Source of the DNA: SB11 sp965249955
GTDB taxonomy: Bacteria; Bacteroidota; Bacteroidia; UBA8524
Reading direction: 5' to 3'
Length of the DNA: 64,000 nucleotides
Assembly: GCA_965249955.1 (NCBI GenBank)
Contig: OZ252261.1
Span: 3,596,001 to 3,660,000, forward strand
Shown: piece by piece, positions 19,741-29,463 of the stretch
How positions within the stretch are numbered: the stretch's first letter is position 1
Layout of the letters: each line of letters begins with the position of its first letter
Notes under the pieces: generated by a model
Seen by the model: only the letters and a program-made list of their open reading frames with translations
Told to the model about the DNA's origin: nothing
Databases searched by the model: none
Position numbers and translations under genes: made by a program

Positions 19741-19808
19741 GTGCATAGTTAAAAGTATTGCCTTATGCACATCCCGAATAAATTCGAGACCCATTCGAAG
19801 GAATGACG
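19741..19808. repeat. Intergenic hairpin and dispersed-repeat fragment
   Basis: GTGCATA (19741-19747) pairs with TATGCAC (19764-19770). It is followed by CCCATTCGAAGGAATGACG, which belongs to the same type of dispersed intergenic repeat as 4140-4182. No gene is seen between 19691 and 19865. Confidence 0.4.
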
Positions 19809-19865
19809 TAACCTCCGCACCCTCTATTCAGGCAACTTTTCTAATTATATTATCCTGAAATCATG

Positions 19866-21374
19866 TTATTTAAATACAGCAACTTCAATCTGATCTCCGC
19901 CTTTCTCTTGACTAACAACAACTTTTTTGTCATAATAATGAACACAATCAATACTAAACCTTCCCGATTTTATAAATAACGCATGATAATATTTTGCTGC
20001 TTCGGCATTATCGTATTTAGCATTTGAATTTGCTTTGCCAAGAGTATTAAAAAGGCTTAGTGCCGCATCAGCAGAGTGGGTACCTTTAACTTTTGGAGTA
20101 CTTTGGATATCACTGTTTAGTGTTTTTTCACAATTGGTATATAACACTCCAATTATGTCATAATCACTAAAAATAAACTTTACTATAGTGCTATCAACAA
20201 TATCTAAGTCAACTAATGTCCTTCGCCATTCGGATCTTCTGTAGTTTTTGTCAATAGTAGCTCCTAAATCCATTTGATTTCCAGAAATTTTGTTACCTTC
20301 TCTATCAAACTTATATACAAAGTATGAATTAGCATTTTTACCCTTGCCTGAAAGATCACCAACCCCATAAATATAGAAGTAGTTATATTTGTCATCATAC
20401 TTAATATTTGAGAAATGATAAGAAGAGATGCATGTTGAAGCATAGTCTTGCCTGAACGAGTTACCATCTAAATCTCTGAGAATATCGCCTTTAAGATTCC
20501 TACTATAGCTTATGCAGCATATTTGATGTTTGTAACTTTGCTCTTCTGAATTATAAAAATCATAACTGAACAACGTAGGAGAAAACTCACCCTTAATAGA
20601 GATTGACATTTCGGTGGTTTTAATAATTTTACCTTCAAAATCAAGCTCATATACGGTGAAGATAGCCTCATTAAAATCATTGTTTATAGTTTTTTTTGCT
20701 AGCAAAACACTATTGTCAGTATTACCCAGAAAAAAGATGCCTGGTGTAGTATGGTCTTCGTCTTTAAGTTCATCCAAGCCTCTTTCCAACTCAGTTTTTT
20801 TCTTTACCATTTCACTTGTTTCTGGGTCAAACCAGTAAAACATTACGGTTAGCTTCTTTTTTTCAATATTCTCATAAACCCCCATTAACACCTTGTTGTT
20901 TGCTATAATCTTGAAATCAGGGATAAATTGTTTGTCAGAAGATTTTAACAGAGATTCTTTTTCAAGAGTTTTGTTAATGTTACCGTCTTTATCAATGGTA
21001 ACATTAATTATATCATCTTCCTTTGGTTTAGAAGATTGAAAGGCTTTTAAAAGCCTTGTTGTACGCAAGCTCGCAAATACTTTTTCAGAAAAAGGGTTTG
21101 ATAAAAAGTGTAATTGATAATACTCTTTATCTTCGGTAACTTCTTTAGTATCAAACACCCATTTTTGGTTCAAATCCCAATCATACATGGTATATTTTTG
21201 GGTTTCATTTTCTCCATCAACAAAAGTTGTTATTATAAATCCTCTGTTACCCAAATTTATAATATGTCTTAAACTTTCTTTAGTATCAACAGGTTGGTTT
21301 ATAGTTTTTTGTGCATAAGAGTTGCTATAAATTAAAACAAATAACAGAGTAGCCAATAAAGAAATATTTTTCAT
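19866..21374 (-). CDS. Secreted protein of unknown function
   Basis: The 502-residue protein starts with a signal peptide (MKNISLLATLLFVLIYSNSYA) and has no further membrane segment. Sequence is rich in Asp/Lys/Tyr with repeated beta-type stretches such as YDWDLNQKWVFDT and YELDFEGKIIKT, suggesting a beta-propeller-like fold. I do not recognise a family. It lies between the relic TPR tail and the cytochrome gene, so it appears to have been placed between the two duplicated tails. It is more AT-rich than the cytochrome gene beside it. Confidence 0.75.
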   Translation of the reverse strand: MKNISLLATLLFVLIYSNSYAQKTINQPVDTKESLRHIINLGNRGFIITTFVDGENETQKYTMYDWDLNQKWVFDTKEVTEDKEYYQLHFLSNPFSEKVFASLRTTRLLKAFQSSKPKEDDIINVTIDKDGNINKTLEKESLLKSSDKQFIPDFKIIANNKVLMGVYENIEKKKLTVMFYWFDPETSEMVKKKTELERGLDELKDEDHTTPGIFFLGNTDNSVLLAKKTINNDFNEAIFTVYELDFEGKIIKTTEMSISIKGEFSPTLFSYDFYNSEEQSYKHQICCISYSRNLKGDILRDLDGNSFRQDYASTCISSYHFSNIKYDDKYNYFYIYGVGDLSGKGKNANSYFVYKFDREGNKISGNQMDLGATIDKNYRRSEWRRTLVDLDIVDSTIVKFIFSDYDIIGVLYTNCEKTLNSDIQSTPKVKGTHSADAALSLFNTLGKANSNAKYDNAEAAKYYHALFIKSGRFSIDCVHYYDKKVVVSQEKGGDQIEVAVFK

Positions 21375-21407
21375 GAACGTAGTTTTAAAACCAAATATAG
21401 TAAATTT

Positions 21408-23354
21408 TTATTTATCCAACTGCGCCAGCAATTCCTTCACCCTTTGGTTATTGGGATTTTGCTTCAGTACCCTTTGCAATAAGGCTTTTGCTTTGTCGTA
21501 TTGTTTCAGGTAGTTATATAGCCCCGCTTTGTTTAGCAATGCCGCTTCATAGTCGGGGTCTAATGCAAGGGCTTTATCATAGTACTGGTTGGCTTGTGCA
21601 ATATTGCCTTGCAAAAAATGCAGGTAGCCCAAATTGGTAAGGCTTTGCACGTGTTTGGGGTAGCTGTGTATTACGTCTTCTAAAAGCTGTAGGGCTTCGG
21701 CAGCTTTGTTTAGCTCCAATTTCACCGCCCCAAGTTTTGCTTTAAACTCAATATTTTGTTGGGCTTGTTTCACCGCAAGTGCCAAGTATTTCTCAGCCTC
21801 GCTTAGTTTGCCTGTGGTATAATACGCCTGCCCTATGCGATAGGCCGTCCACGCATCAGGATTAGTGGCTTTGGGGGTATATTGCAGCAAGGTGGTAAAA
21901 TCGTTTTTTAAATATGCCCAATGGATAAAATATTGGGGGGCAGCTTTTGCTTTTTGTAAATAAAACACCGCCGAATCAAGCAAATTAGGCTTTGTAGGCT
22001 CAAATTTCTCAAAATAGCTAAGGTATGCCCTTCCGCGTGTTAAAACGTCGCTATTGGCATTATTTACAGCGTATATGCCTATAAATTTCTTTACCTCGTT
22101 AGCATTTTTTGTTTTTTCTCCTTTTTGAGGTTTCCGTATATAATGGTCGTGAACCGTTACATGAGGTATATCAATAGTTCCCGTACTGGGCATGTGGCAA
22201 CCGCTGCAATCGTTGTTTTGTTCCATTCGCACCGCTTCGCTTTCAGTGCAAATATTTTGTGCATGGCAATTGTTGCACGCGGCATTAAACACTTGCTTTC
22301 CTGTAACTTTTACCGAGATATGGGGGTTATGACAGGTGATGCACGTAAGCTGTAACACACTGTTTTCTTTACTGTTAAGTGCGGATTTATTGCTTTGCAC
22401 AAAACACTGACTCATTTGCAAGCGTTGCGCGTGCGATGCCATAATAAACTCTTCATCGTTGCCCTCGTAACGAGGCATATACACATCCATAAAATCACTA
22501 AGCACCATACCGGGGCGAAAATCGGTAAAGCCCTTCCCTTCTTTTAATATTGCATTGCCTTGTAAGTGGCAACGCTGGCAAAGGTCTATTTGTCGTTCCC
22601 ACGTTAGTTTGCGCGGGTTCACAATACTATAATCAATAGCTTTTGCAGTATCTACCAACTTGCCTGCTTGTATATTGGCTACGTGTACCTCACCGGGGCC
22701 ATGACAACGCTCACAATCAATACCGTTAGGTATCATGGTAAACCTATTTTCAGAACCTTGTACAAAGCTGGGCAGGGCATTGTGGCAACTCATACACTCT
22801 AGGCCAATAATACGGCTAAAACGGGTGTTGTTACCGTCTTCAAAACCGGGGGGTAAGTCCCAGTGCCCGTCTTGGGTATAAAATGTAAGCGGAGCTTGAT
22901 TGAGGTAGCCATTGGTTTCTATAATGTGTGAGTTGGTATGTTGTCCCGACCCAACAATATAAGCCACCATTTCCTCGCGTTTGTGTATGGTGTCTTTTCC
23001 TTCTAGCCTGTATTCTTTTATATAAAAATCATCGCCAGCCCAATAGGGTTGGTAATAAAAATTGCGGTATTTATCGTAAACAGGTTTGTGGTTAAAATTT
23101 GCCGAGCTTTTCTCTTTGGTGGCCTTGCCAAACGATTGCCCCATGCCTGTATGTATAAAAGTGCTGTGCTTATCGGCATGGCAAGCACGGCAGGTATTCA
23201 TACCCACGTATTTAACGGTATCGTGGTGGTTTAAATACGTTAGTGGTGGGTTTTGGGTTGACGCTTGTTTGCTATTGGTACAATAGATATTAATGCTCAC
23301 CACAAAAACGGCAAGCGATACCAACAGGGCTATTATTGAAGTTCGGCGCAACAT
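21408..23354 (-). CDS. Multihaem cytochrome c with C-terminal TPR domain
   Basis: The 648-residue protein has an N-terminal membrane anchor or signal (about 5-25), then seven CxxCH haem-binding motifs at about residues 55, 187, 214, 259, 338, 360 and 383 (CRACH, CMSCH, CERCH, CQRCH, CITCH, CNNCH, CSGCH). Three or more TPR repeats fill about residues 495-648. The haem part resembles the cytochrome c-554/NrfA-like group of redox proteins. It should work in the periplasm in electron transfer, but partner and substrate are unknown; no other cytochrome or biogenesis gene is nearby. Confidence 0.9.
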   Translation of the reverse strand: MLRRTSIIALLVSLAVFVVSINIYCTNSKQASTQNPPLTYLNHHDTVKYVGMNTCRACHADKHSTFIHTGMGQSFGKATKEKSSANFNHKPVYDKYRNFYYQPYWAGDDFYIKEYRLEGKDTIHKREEMVAYIVGSGQHTNSHIIETNGYLNQAPLTFYTQDGHWDLPPGFEDGNNTRFSRIIGLECMSCHNALPSFVQGSENRFTMIPNGIDCERCHGPGEVHVANIQAGKLVDTAKAIDYSIVNPRKLTWERQIDLCQRCHLQGNAILKEGKGFTDFRPGMVLSDFMDVYMPRYEGNDEEFIMASHAQRLQMSQCFVQSNKSALNSKENSVLQLTCITCHNPHISVKVTGKQVFNAACNNCHAQNICTESEAVRMEQNNDCSGCHMPSTGTIDIPHVTVHDHYIRKPQKGEKTKNANEVKKFIGIYAVNNANSDVLTRGRAYLSYFEKFEPTKPNLLDSAVFYLQKAKAAPQYFIHWAYLKNDFTTLLQYTPKATNPDAWTAYRIGQAYYTTGKLSEAEKYLALAVKQAQQNIEFKAKLGAVKLELNKAAEALQLLEDVIHSYPKHVQSLTNLGYLHFLQGNIAQANQYYDKALALDPDYEAALLNKAGLYNYLKQYDKAKALLQRVLKQNPNNQRVKELLAQLDK

Positions 23355-23462
23355 TATTTATTACCTGAACGAAGTAAAGGGTAGAAAAGTTTAGAAACAA
23401 GTAAGGATTGGTGATTTGTTAGCTAAAAGCACATTACACTGTATAATGATAAATGTAATATG

Positions 23463-24833
23463 CTAATTAAACAACACCATTTTGGTAAAGGGGTTGCGGC
23501 GCAGATAGGCACTAACTATCAATTCAGAATCGATGGTGGGTTTGCAGGGTTTTATATAGTTTTCCAGCTCGTTACGGTTGCTCCAGCTTTGGGTTTTCTC
23601 TATAAATCCGTAGCCTTTTAGTGTGCCTTCGCTCACATACACTACTGTTTGCTCGGTAGGTTTACGGCCTTTGCCCAGTAAGGCGTACGTAGGCTTGTGC
23701 TCCGCTAGGCTATCAATAAACTGCTGCACACGTTGGTTATATTCACCGACATCATTGCGACAATTGCCTACACAGTGTTTCGTAATTACAGGATTACACG
23801 ATTCTGACTCCGATGTATCAATGGCGCATAATTTGGGACAAAGTTTAAACTCGTCGGTTTTGGTTAGTAGAAAGTGCCTAGCTTCGGCCAGCGTACCAAA
23901 ACGCATAAGGGGCTGTGCACCTCGGCGTATATAGTCTATCCCCAAACGTATATGCCCTTTACGGTCGGTATACTCAAACAAGCCCCATGCAAATTTTATT
24001 TTCTTTTGAGCGCGGTTGTATTTTGGCCAGTGTTTTTTTATTTCTTGTTCTTCAAGCAAAAGGGCTACCAGTTCGTTTCCGCATTCTTCGTGGCTTATGT
24101 GGGCTATTTCGCGCAAAAAACCTTGACGGGTTTCTTGGGTTATTTTTCCTGAAAAATGCTGCCCTACCCTTTTTTTAATATTGTTGGCTTTGCCAACGTA
24201 TATAATTTCGTTTTTTGAGTTGAGAAAATAATATACGCCTGTAGTATCGGGCAATACTTCAAATTCATCACGGTTAAGGTGTGCGGGCAAGCGAAACTCG
24301 CCTGCATTGCCTTTTAGCGATTTTTGTATCACTCCGTCTTTATCGTTTTGCAGCAGTAGTTTAAAAACCTCAACGGTGGCCAGTGTATCAGCACCCGCAC
24401 GGTGTTTTATGGTTTGCTCGATATTTAGTTCTTTACAAAGTGATGAAAGACTGTAGGAAGGAAAATTGGGGAATATTTTGCGTGAAAGGCGTACTGTACA
24501 AAGTTTTTTGGCATTCCATTCTATACCCGCCTCAGCCAGTTGATGGCGTACAAACGAATAATCGAAGTTAACATTGTGGGCTACAAACACACAAGGTTGC
24601 AATAGCTTATATATTTGCGGGGCTATCGCCTCAAAGGTGGGCGCATCATCTACCATATCATTGGTAATGCCTGTAAGGGCTGTTATATGCAGCGGAATTT
24701 TTGCTTCGGGGTTTACAAAACTTTCAAACCAGTCCACCATTTGTTCACCATCGTAAATGGCTATGGCAATCTCGGTGATGCGGTGGCCTTGTGCATACCC
24801 TCCTGTGGTTTCAATATCTACTATGGCGTACAC
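23463..24833 (-). CDS. DnaQ-like 3'-5' exonuclease fused to a GIY-YIG (UvrC/Cho-like) nuclease
   Basis: The 456-residue protein has a DEDDh exonuclease domain (about 1-165; D6, E8, D91, H144 and D149) and a GIY-YIG endonuclease domain (about 195-280; GVYYF and IIYVGKANNIKKRVGQHF). The C-terminal region includes KLCPKLC and CVGNC, reminiscent of UvrC-linked Cys motifs. This fusion is known in Bacteroidota and related to the Cho repair nuclease. It probably acts in DNA repair. The S24 repressor gene lies 76 bp upstream on the same strand. Confidence 0.9.
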   Translation of the reverse strand: MYAIVDIETTGGYAQGHRITEIAIAIYDGEQMVDWFESFVNPEAKIPLHITALTGITNDMVDDAPTFEAIAPQIYKLLQPCVFVAHNVNFDYSFVRHQLAEAGIEWNAKKLCTVRLSRKIFPNFPSYSLSSLCKELNIEQTIKHRAGADTLATVEVFKLLLQNDKDGVIQKSLKGNAGEFRLPAHLNRDEFEVLPDTTGVYYFLNSKNEIIYVGKANNIKKRVGQHFSGKITQETRQGFLREIAHISHEECGNELVALLLEEQEIKKHWPKYNRAQKKIKFAWGLFEYTDRKGHIRLGIDYIRRGAQPLMRFGTLAEARHFLLTKTDEFKLCPKLCAIDTSESESCNPVITKHCVGNCRNDVGEYNQRVQQFIDSLAEHKPTYALLGKGRKPTEQTVVYVSEGTLKGYGFIEKTQSWSNRNELENYIKPCKPTIDSELIVSAYLRRNPFTKMVLFN

Positions 24834-24909
24834 GGTGGTGGTTGGTTTTAGTGGTTTGTGATTGGTATTTTATTATTTCGGTTTTAGTATTTAGAATTTA
24901 TACTTTTTA

Positions 24910-25632
24910 TTAATTCACTACACTAATATCGCCAAAATTCATATTCATTACATAACGCCATACTTCTTTTATTTCTGCTGCTTCTACCTCAAAAGGCTTG
25001 TATTGCGGGTTTAATGAGGTAAGCAATAGCTTGCCCTGCTGTTTTATTTTGTTGTAGGCGGTTTTAAACACCACACCTTCGTTTTCGGTAAGTATTATAT
25101 AAGGTTGCCCGTCTTTTACATCCGTCCAGTCGTCCATATACTCGCCCACTACCCAGCTTTTATCACGTATGGGCAGCATACTATCACCATCAACCTGAAA
25201 AACACGGTATTTCTTATGCCTGTCTAAAAAAGGCAGGTTGGCCATAGGCAACTCACTTATAAAATCAGGATCGGCATAGCCTGCCAAATAACTGGCTTTT
25301 GCGCGCAAACCAACCACTTCTATATTATCGCGGTTTTCGCTATCTACCGTTGTAGCCAACACGCGCAGCTTATTCCCGTTTAGGTAGGCATCAATACCGT
25401 TATCCAGCTCACGCAATTGCCTTTCTGATAGTTTTGCCAAATCAACCTTCACCATTGTATCAATGGTAACGTTAAAAAATTCAGAGAATTTTATTAGCAA
25501 ACCTAAGTCGGGCTGTATTTGCGACTCGTACCCTGCCAAGCTGCTACGATTTATATCTATAGCGGTTGACACTTCTTGCTGGGTCATTCCTTTGCGCTTG
25601 CGCAGTATTTTCAAATTTTGGTGTACAAACAT
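24910..25632 (-). CDS. S24-family phage-repressor-like transcriptional regulator
   Basis: The 240-residue protein combines an N-terminal XRE HTH (about 5-62; MTQQEVSTAIDINRSSLAGYE) with a C-terminal LexA/CI-like S24 domain (about 115-235). The Ser-Lys pair is present as VDGDS151M and VVFK190, so self-cleavage is chemically possible. An Ala-Gly pair at 117-118 (YLAGY) could be the cleavage site; this is inference. It lies upstream of a repair nuclease gene in the same direction and may control it and itself. No phage genes are adjacent. Confidence 0.9.
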   Translation of the reverse strand: MFVHQNLKILRKRKGMTQQEVSTAIDINRSSLAGYESQIQPDLGLLIKFSEFFNVTIDTMVKVDLAKLSERQLRELDNGIDAYLNGNKLRVLATTVDSENRDNIEVVGLRAKASYLAGYADPDFISELPMANLPFLDRHKKYRVFQVDGDSMLPIRDKSWVVGEYMDDWTDVKDGQPYIILTENEGVVFKTAYNKIKQQGKLLLTSLNPQYKPFEVEAAEIKEVWRYVMNMNFGDISVVN

Positions 25633-25685
25633 TTTTTTTTGATGTTGATAACTCTCAATGCAAAAATATATAAAATTTAATTTTC

Positions 25686-25713
25686 AAACAAAAAAATGTT
25701 TAAAATACAAACA
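25686..25713. promoter_or_regulatory. Possible operator of the S24 regulator
   Basis: AAACA (25686-25690), TGTTT (25697-25701) and AAACA (25709-25713) form alternating inverted half-sites spaced 6 and 7 bp, about 55-80 bp upstream of the regulator start. The region is very AT-rich, so chance is possible. Confidence 0.3.
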
Positions 25714-25845
25714 CACTATGTATTAGTAACACTTACAGCGGGGTATTATATTTAAATTATGGGGGTATTATGCCTTTGTAACCACTGTTTTTGGTGAAAA
25801 ATAATGCACATTTTGGCTGCGCGTGCAAATTTTTGCAGTAAACTA

Positions 25846-25876
25846 TTGCGTAGATATAAACCCTATTGTATTTTTG
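25846..25876 (+). promoter_or_regulatory. Promoter of candidate small RNA
   Basis: TTG (25846-25848), a 20-bp spacer and TATTTTTG (25869-25876) match the Bacteroidota -33/-7 consensus exactly. There is no plus-strand ORF downstream before the terminator. Confidence 0.85.
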
Positions 25877-25881
25877 TACCA

Positions 25882-25966
25882 GCTTTTCCAATCCGTCGGG
25901 AGACGGAACATAAGCAATGCAATTGATAGGGCTGCACTTGTTAACTCAAGTGCGGCCATTTTTTTT
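25882..25966 (+). ncRNA. Candidate small RNA (~85 nt)
   Basis: Between two minus-strand genes, a consensus promoter is followed by a hairpin CCGTC-GGGA-GACGG (25893-25906), a 22-nt single-stranded stretch (AACATAAGCAATGCAATTGA near 25907-25926), and a strong terminator ending at 25966. No start codon opens a useful frame (ATG 25917 gives only a few codons). I recognise no known family; SRP, 6S, tmRNA and RNase P signatures are absent. Single-stranded middle could be the base-pairing region. Confidence 0.75.
25930..25966 (+). terminator. Terminator of candidate small RNA
   Basis: GGCTGCACTTG (25930-25940) pairs with CAAGTGCGGCC (25947-25957) with one G·T, followed by eight T (25959-25966). 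Confidence 0.93.
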
Positions 25967-26108
25967 ATATAAAAACGTTGATTTTACTAGGGTTGTAGCT
26001 GCCTGACAACAAAACTCACATAGGTTCTTAACCGGTGAAAGACATTAAAATTTTCTTCTGAAAGAAATTTCAAGCAAGGGGGTGAAATGACGGTATATTG
26101 ATAAAGTG

Positions 26109-26870
26109 TTAAAACTGCAACTTTAAACCATCGTATGCAATATGAATGCCTTTTGGTAATTCTTGCTCCACTTGGGCGTGTTTTCCCATCTGATGACTAA
26201 GATGAATGAGATAGGTATTTTCTATTTCCAGTTCTTGCGATAAAGCTATGGCTTGATTAAGCGTAAAGTGCGATATATGCTCAGTTTTGCGTAGCGCATT
26301 TAATACAAGCGCCTTGCTGCCACGTATTTTAGCCTTTTCTTCTTCATCAATACTATTAGCATCGGTTATATAGGTAAAATCTTTAAACCGAAAACCTAAT
26401 ACGGGCAATTTATAGTGCCATACCTTTATTGGTGTAATAACTGTGTTATCAATACTAAAAGGCTTGTTTTCAATGGTGTGTAGTTTCACCTCGGGTATGC
26501 CGGGGTATTTTTCGGCAGCAAATACATAGTAAAAATCGCGATGCAATGCCTCTTGCACTATACTATCAGCATATACGGGTATATCAGATTGTTGTTTAAA
26601 ATTATAGGCACGTATATCGTCCATACCCGCTATATGGTCTTTGTGAGCATGGGTAAAAACTACAGCATCAAGATGTTGTATGTTTTCACGCAACATTTGC
26701 TGGCGAAAATCGGGGCCAGTATCAACTACAAGGCTAAGTCCGTCAATTTCTAAGTGTATGGAAGTACGAAGGCGTTTGTCTTTTGGGTCAGTAGATTGGC
26801 AAACTTCACAATCACAAGCTATAACGGGTATTCCCTGCGAAGTGCCTGTGCCTAAAAAAGTTACTTTCAA
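26109..26870 (-). CDS. MBL-fold metallo-hydrolase (PhnP/RNase Z-like group)
   Basis: The 253-residue cytoplasmic enzyme has the metallo-beta-lactamase motif THAHKDH (H74, H76, D78, H79), an early Cys pair (CDCEVC) and the start LGTGTSQGIPVIAC typical of the PhnP-like phosphodiesterase group. The exact substrate is unknown; no phosphonate genes lie nearby. Its start is 35 bp after the 3' end of tRNA-Cys on the same strand, so the two may be cotranscribed. Confidence 0.88.
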   Translation of the reverse strand: MKVTFLGTGTSQGIPVIACDCEVCQSTDPKDKRLRTSIHLEIDGLSLVVDTGPDFRQQMLRENIQHLDAVVFTHAHKDHIAGMDDIRAYNFKQQSDIPVYADSIVQEALHRDFYYVFAAEKYPGIPEVKLHTIENKPFSIDNTVITPIKVWHYKLPVLGFRFKDFTYITDANSIDEEEKAKIRGSKALVLNALRKTEHISHFTLNQAIALSQELEIENTYLIHLSHQMGKHAQVEQELPKGIHIAYDGLKLQF

Positions 26871-26904
26871 AGGTGTTGAAGTTGCGGGTTGAAGAAAAAG
26901 AAAG

Positions 26905-26975
26905 AGGTCTCAGGCGGATTCGAACCGCCGTGAAGGGTTTTGCAGACCCGTGCCTAGCCACTCGGCCATGAGACC
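26905..26975 (-). tRNA. tRNA-Cys (anticodon GCA)
   Basis: The minus strand folds as a full cloverleaf: acceptor GGTCTCA/TGAGACC, anticodon stem GGGTC…ACCC region with loop TCTGCAAAA (anticodon GCA), and a T arm containing GGTTCGAATCC. The CCA end is not encoded. A consensus promoter lies just upstream. Confidence 0.97.
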
Positions 26976-26989
26976 TTTTTTGAAGTGTG

Positions 26990-27020
26990 CAAAGGTATAC
27001 CGTTTTTGCTAAACTTCAAA
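26990..27020 (-). promoter_or_regulatory. Promoter of tRNA-Cys
   Basis: On the minus strand TTTG (27020-27017), a 19-bp spacer and TACCTTTG (26997-26990) match the consensus, about 15 bp before the tRNA 5' end. Confidence 0.85.
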
Positions 27021-27172
27021 CTATAGCACAAGTTATTGTTAGTTTCAGCATTAAGTGACTGGTTTTTAAGGGGTATTTTGTTGGTTTTGTCTAATTGTAG
27101 TATGTAACACAGCTTGTCGCTTAAATGATAAATGCCAAAATAGCTATATTAGCCGCCATTAAATGTGTGAAT

Positions 27173-29191
27173 ATGAAAAAACTAAGCATTATACTATTAT
27201 TACTCATGTCCGTCTCGCTATCCGCACAAAACACTTTTACGCCTGAAAAAATGTGGGAGCTACACCGTGTTGGCAGCCCCGCTGTATCGCCCAACGGTGA
27301 GCTATTGTTATATACTACCCGTAGTTATACCATAAAAGATAATACAGGCAGCACTGTTTTGCACGTATATAGTTTGAAAGAAAATACACCTGCTAAAAAT
27401 ATTATCAATCTGCCCGAAAATCCTTCGCAAGTAGCTTGGCGACCTGACGGCAAGGCTATAACCTACCTTAGCAGTAAAGAAAACGAAACACAATTGTGGG
27501 AGTATAATATTACTACTTACACCCAAAAACGTGTTACCAATATTGAAGGTGGCATTACTTGGTATAAGTATAGCCCTGATATGAAACATATTGCTTACGG
27601 GCAAGATGTGAAGTTGGACAAGACGGTAAAGGATATTTACCCTGATCTTGACAAGGTAGATGCCCGAATTATTGACGGATTAATGTACCGCCATTGGACG
27701 CAGTGGAGCGATTATACTTACAGCCATGTATTTATAACACCCTACCAAGAGCAAAACCTTATAAACACCGGTAAGGATATAATGAAAGACGAGAAATTCC
27801 ACTCGCCTTTGCACCCTTTTGGAGGCGACGAACAAATAACTTTTAGCGCCAACGGCAAGCAATTACTATATACTAGTAAAAAACTAGAGGGTACGCAAAG
27901 TGCATACAGCACCAATAGCGATATATATGTATACGATATTTCCTCTGCTACCACCAATGTGCTGAAAGGTTGCGGTGTGGGATACGATACCGAGCCACAG
28001 CCATGGCAAGCAAGTGAAGAATTGGTAGGGGTAGCGTGGCTAAGTATGGAACGTGCAGGCTACGAGGCCGATAAAAACCGCATACTTGTGGGTAGCGAAG
28101 ACATTACCAAAGATTTTAAATACAGCGTTGATGGTTTTGTGTGGAGCCCAGATAAAGACAAAATATTCTTTCTATCTACCATTAATGCTACCCGTCAAAT
28201 ATTTGAGTACGATTTTAAAAGCAAAAAAATCAATCAGATAACACAAGGTGTGCACGACTACAATGCTATTGTTCCTTATAAAGATGGAAAGAAAACTATG
28301 CTGATAGGTATGAAAAACAGCATGAGCTACCCTGCTGCATTGTATAAAGTAGATATGAAGGGTAAAGAAACCCTTTTGATTGACCCTAATACTGAAATAT
28401 TAAGCACAGTTTCTTTGGGTGAAGTGCGCAAACGTATGGTAAAAACTACCGACAATAAAGAAATGCTTACATGGGTAATATACCCTCCAAATTTCGACAG
28501 TACAAAAAAATACCCTACCCTGTTGTATTGCCAAGGTGGCCCACAAAGCCCAGTATCGCAATTTTTTAGCTACAGGTGGAATTTTCAGCTAATGGCTGCA
28601 CAGGGCTATATTATAGTTGCTCCTAACCGTCGTGGCCTACCAGGGTTTGGCCAAGAGTGGAACGACGAAATTATGAACGACTATGGTGGACAGCCTATGC
28701 AAGATTACCTAAGTGCTATTGACGAGGTGGCTAAGGAGCCTTATGTAGCTACAGACAAAATGGGAGCTATAGGAGCTAGTTTTGGAGGCTATAGTGTGTA
28801 TTGGCTAGCCGGCAACCATAATAAGCGTTTTAAATGCTTTATATCGCATTGCGGTATGTTTAATATGGAAAGTTGGTACGGTACTACCGAAGAATTATTT
28901 TTTGCCAAAAATGATAATGGTACGTATTGGGAAAACCCTGAGAACTACGAGAAAAACTCACCCCATAAATATGTTAAAAACTGGGATGCCCCTATACTGG
29001 TTATCCATAACGAAAAAGATTTTAGAGTGCCTTTGGGCGAAGGTATGCAAGCCTTTACCGCTGCACAAACATTGGGCGTACCCAGTCGTTTTCTTTACTT
29101 TCCTGATGAGGGACATTGGGTAAACAAACCTCAAAACAGCCTACTTTGGAACCGTGTATTTTTTGATTGGTTGGGCAAGTGGCTTAAATAG
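27173..29191 (+). CDS. S9 family serine peptidase (prolyl oligopeptidase/dipeptidyl peptidase type), exported
   Basis: About 672 residues from ATG 27173, which gives a clean signal peptide (MKKLSIILLLLMSVSLSAQ); a longer frame starts at 27125 but would bury it. The N-terminal part is a beta-propeller with WD40/TolB-like blades (SPNGELLLYTT, WSPDKDKIFFLS); the C-terminal alpha/beta-hydrolase has GASFGGYS (Ser), HNEKDFRVP (Asp) and DEGHWV (His). It cleaves peptides in the periplasm. A terminator follows. Confidence 0.95.
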   Translation: MKKLSIILLLLMSVSLSAQNTFTPEKMWELHRVGSPAVSPNGELLLYTTRSYTIKDNTGSTVLHVYSLKENTPAKNIINLPENPSQVAWRPDGKAITYLSSKENETQLWEYNITTYTQKRVTNIEGGITWYKYSPDMKHIAYGQDVKLDKTVKDIYPDLDKVDARIIDGLMYRHWTQWSDYTYSHVFITPYQEQNLINTGKDIMKDEKFHSPLHPFGGDEQITFSANGKQLLYTSKKLEGTQSAYSTNSDIYVYDISSATTNVLKGCGVGYDTEPQPWQASEELVGVAWLSMERAGYEADKNRILVGSEDITKDFKYSVDGFVWSPDKDKIFFLSTINATRQIFEYDFKSKKINQITQGVHDYNAIVPYKDGKKTMLIGMKNSMSYPAALYKVDMKGKETLLIDPNTEILSTVSLGEVRKRMVKTTDNKEMLTWVIYPPNFDSTKKYPTLLYCQGGPQSPVSQFFSYRWNFQLMAAQGYIIVAPNRRGLPGFGQEWNDEIMNDYGGQPMQDYLSAIDEVAKEPYVATDKMGAIGASFGGYSVYWLAGNHNKRFKCFISHCGMFNMESWYGTTEELFFAKNDNGTYWENPENYEKNSPHKYVKNWDAPILVIHNEKDFRVPLGEGMQAFTAAQTLGVPSRFLYFPDEGHWVNKPQNSLLWNRVFFDWLGKWLK

Positions 29192-29228
29192 AAAATAGTA
29201 CCAACAATTACTACAGTATAAAATTACA

Positions 29229-29266
29229 ATAGGGGCAAGAAGATATTTTCTCGCCCCTATTTGTTT
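29229..29266 (+). terminator. Terminator of the S9 peptidase gene
   Basis: ATAGGGGC (29229-29236) pairs with GCCCCTAT (29253-29260), with more pairing inside, followed by TTGTTT. Confidence 0.75.
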
Positions 29267-29418
29267 ATAAAATACCTGCTTTCCTTTATACTATACCGCA
29301 AAAAACAGTTACTGCAATAATAATCCTGCATACAAAACACCACGTATAAAGCACTGATTATCAAAAAGATTTAATGTAAAAAAATTTGCTTTTATATATT
29401 TTTTTGTAATATTGTATC

Positions 29419-29432
29419 ACAATTGCAATTGT
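29419..29432. promoter_or_regulatory. Perfect palindrome upstream of T9SS cargo gene
   Basis: ACAATTGCAATTGT is a 14-bp perfect palindrome about 30 bp before the start codon. It may be an operator; there is no second copy nearby. Confidence 0.3.
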
Positions 29433-29463
29433 TTTCAGAAACTATCCACTATCAAGCATTATT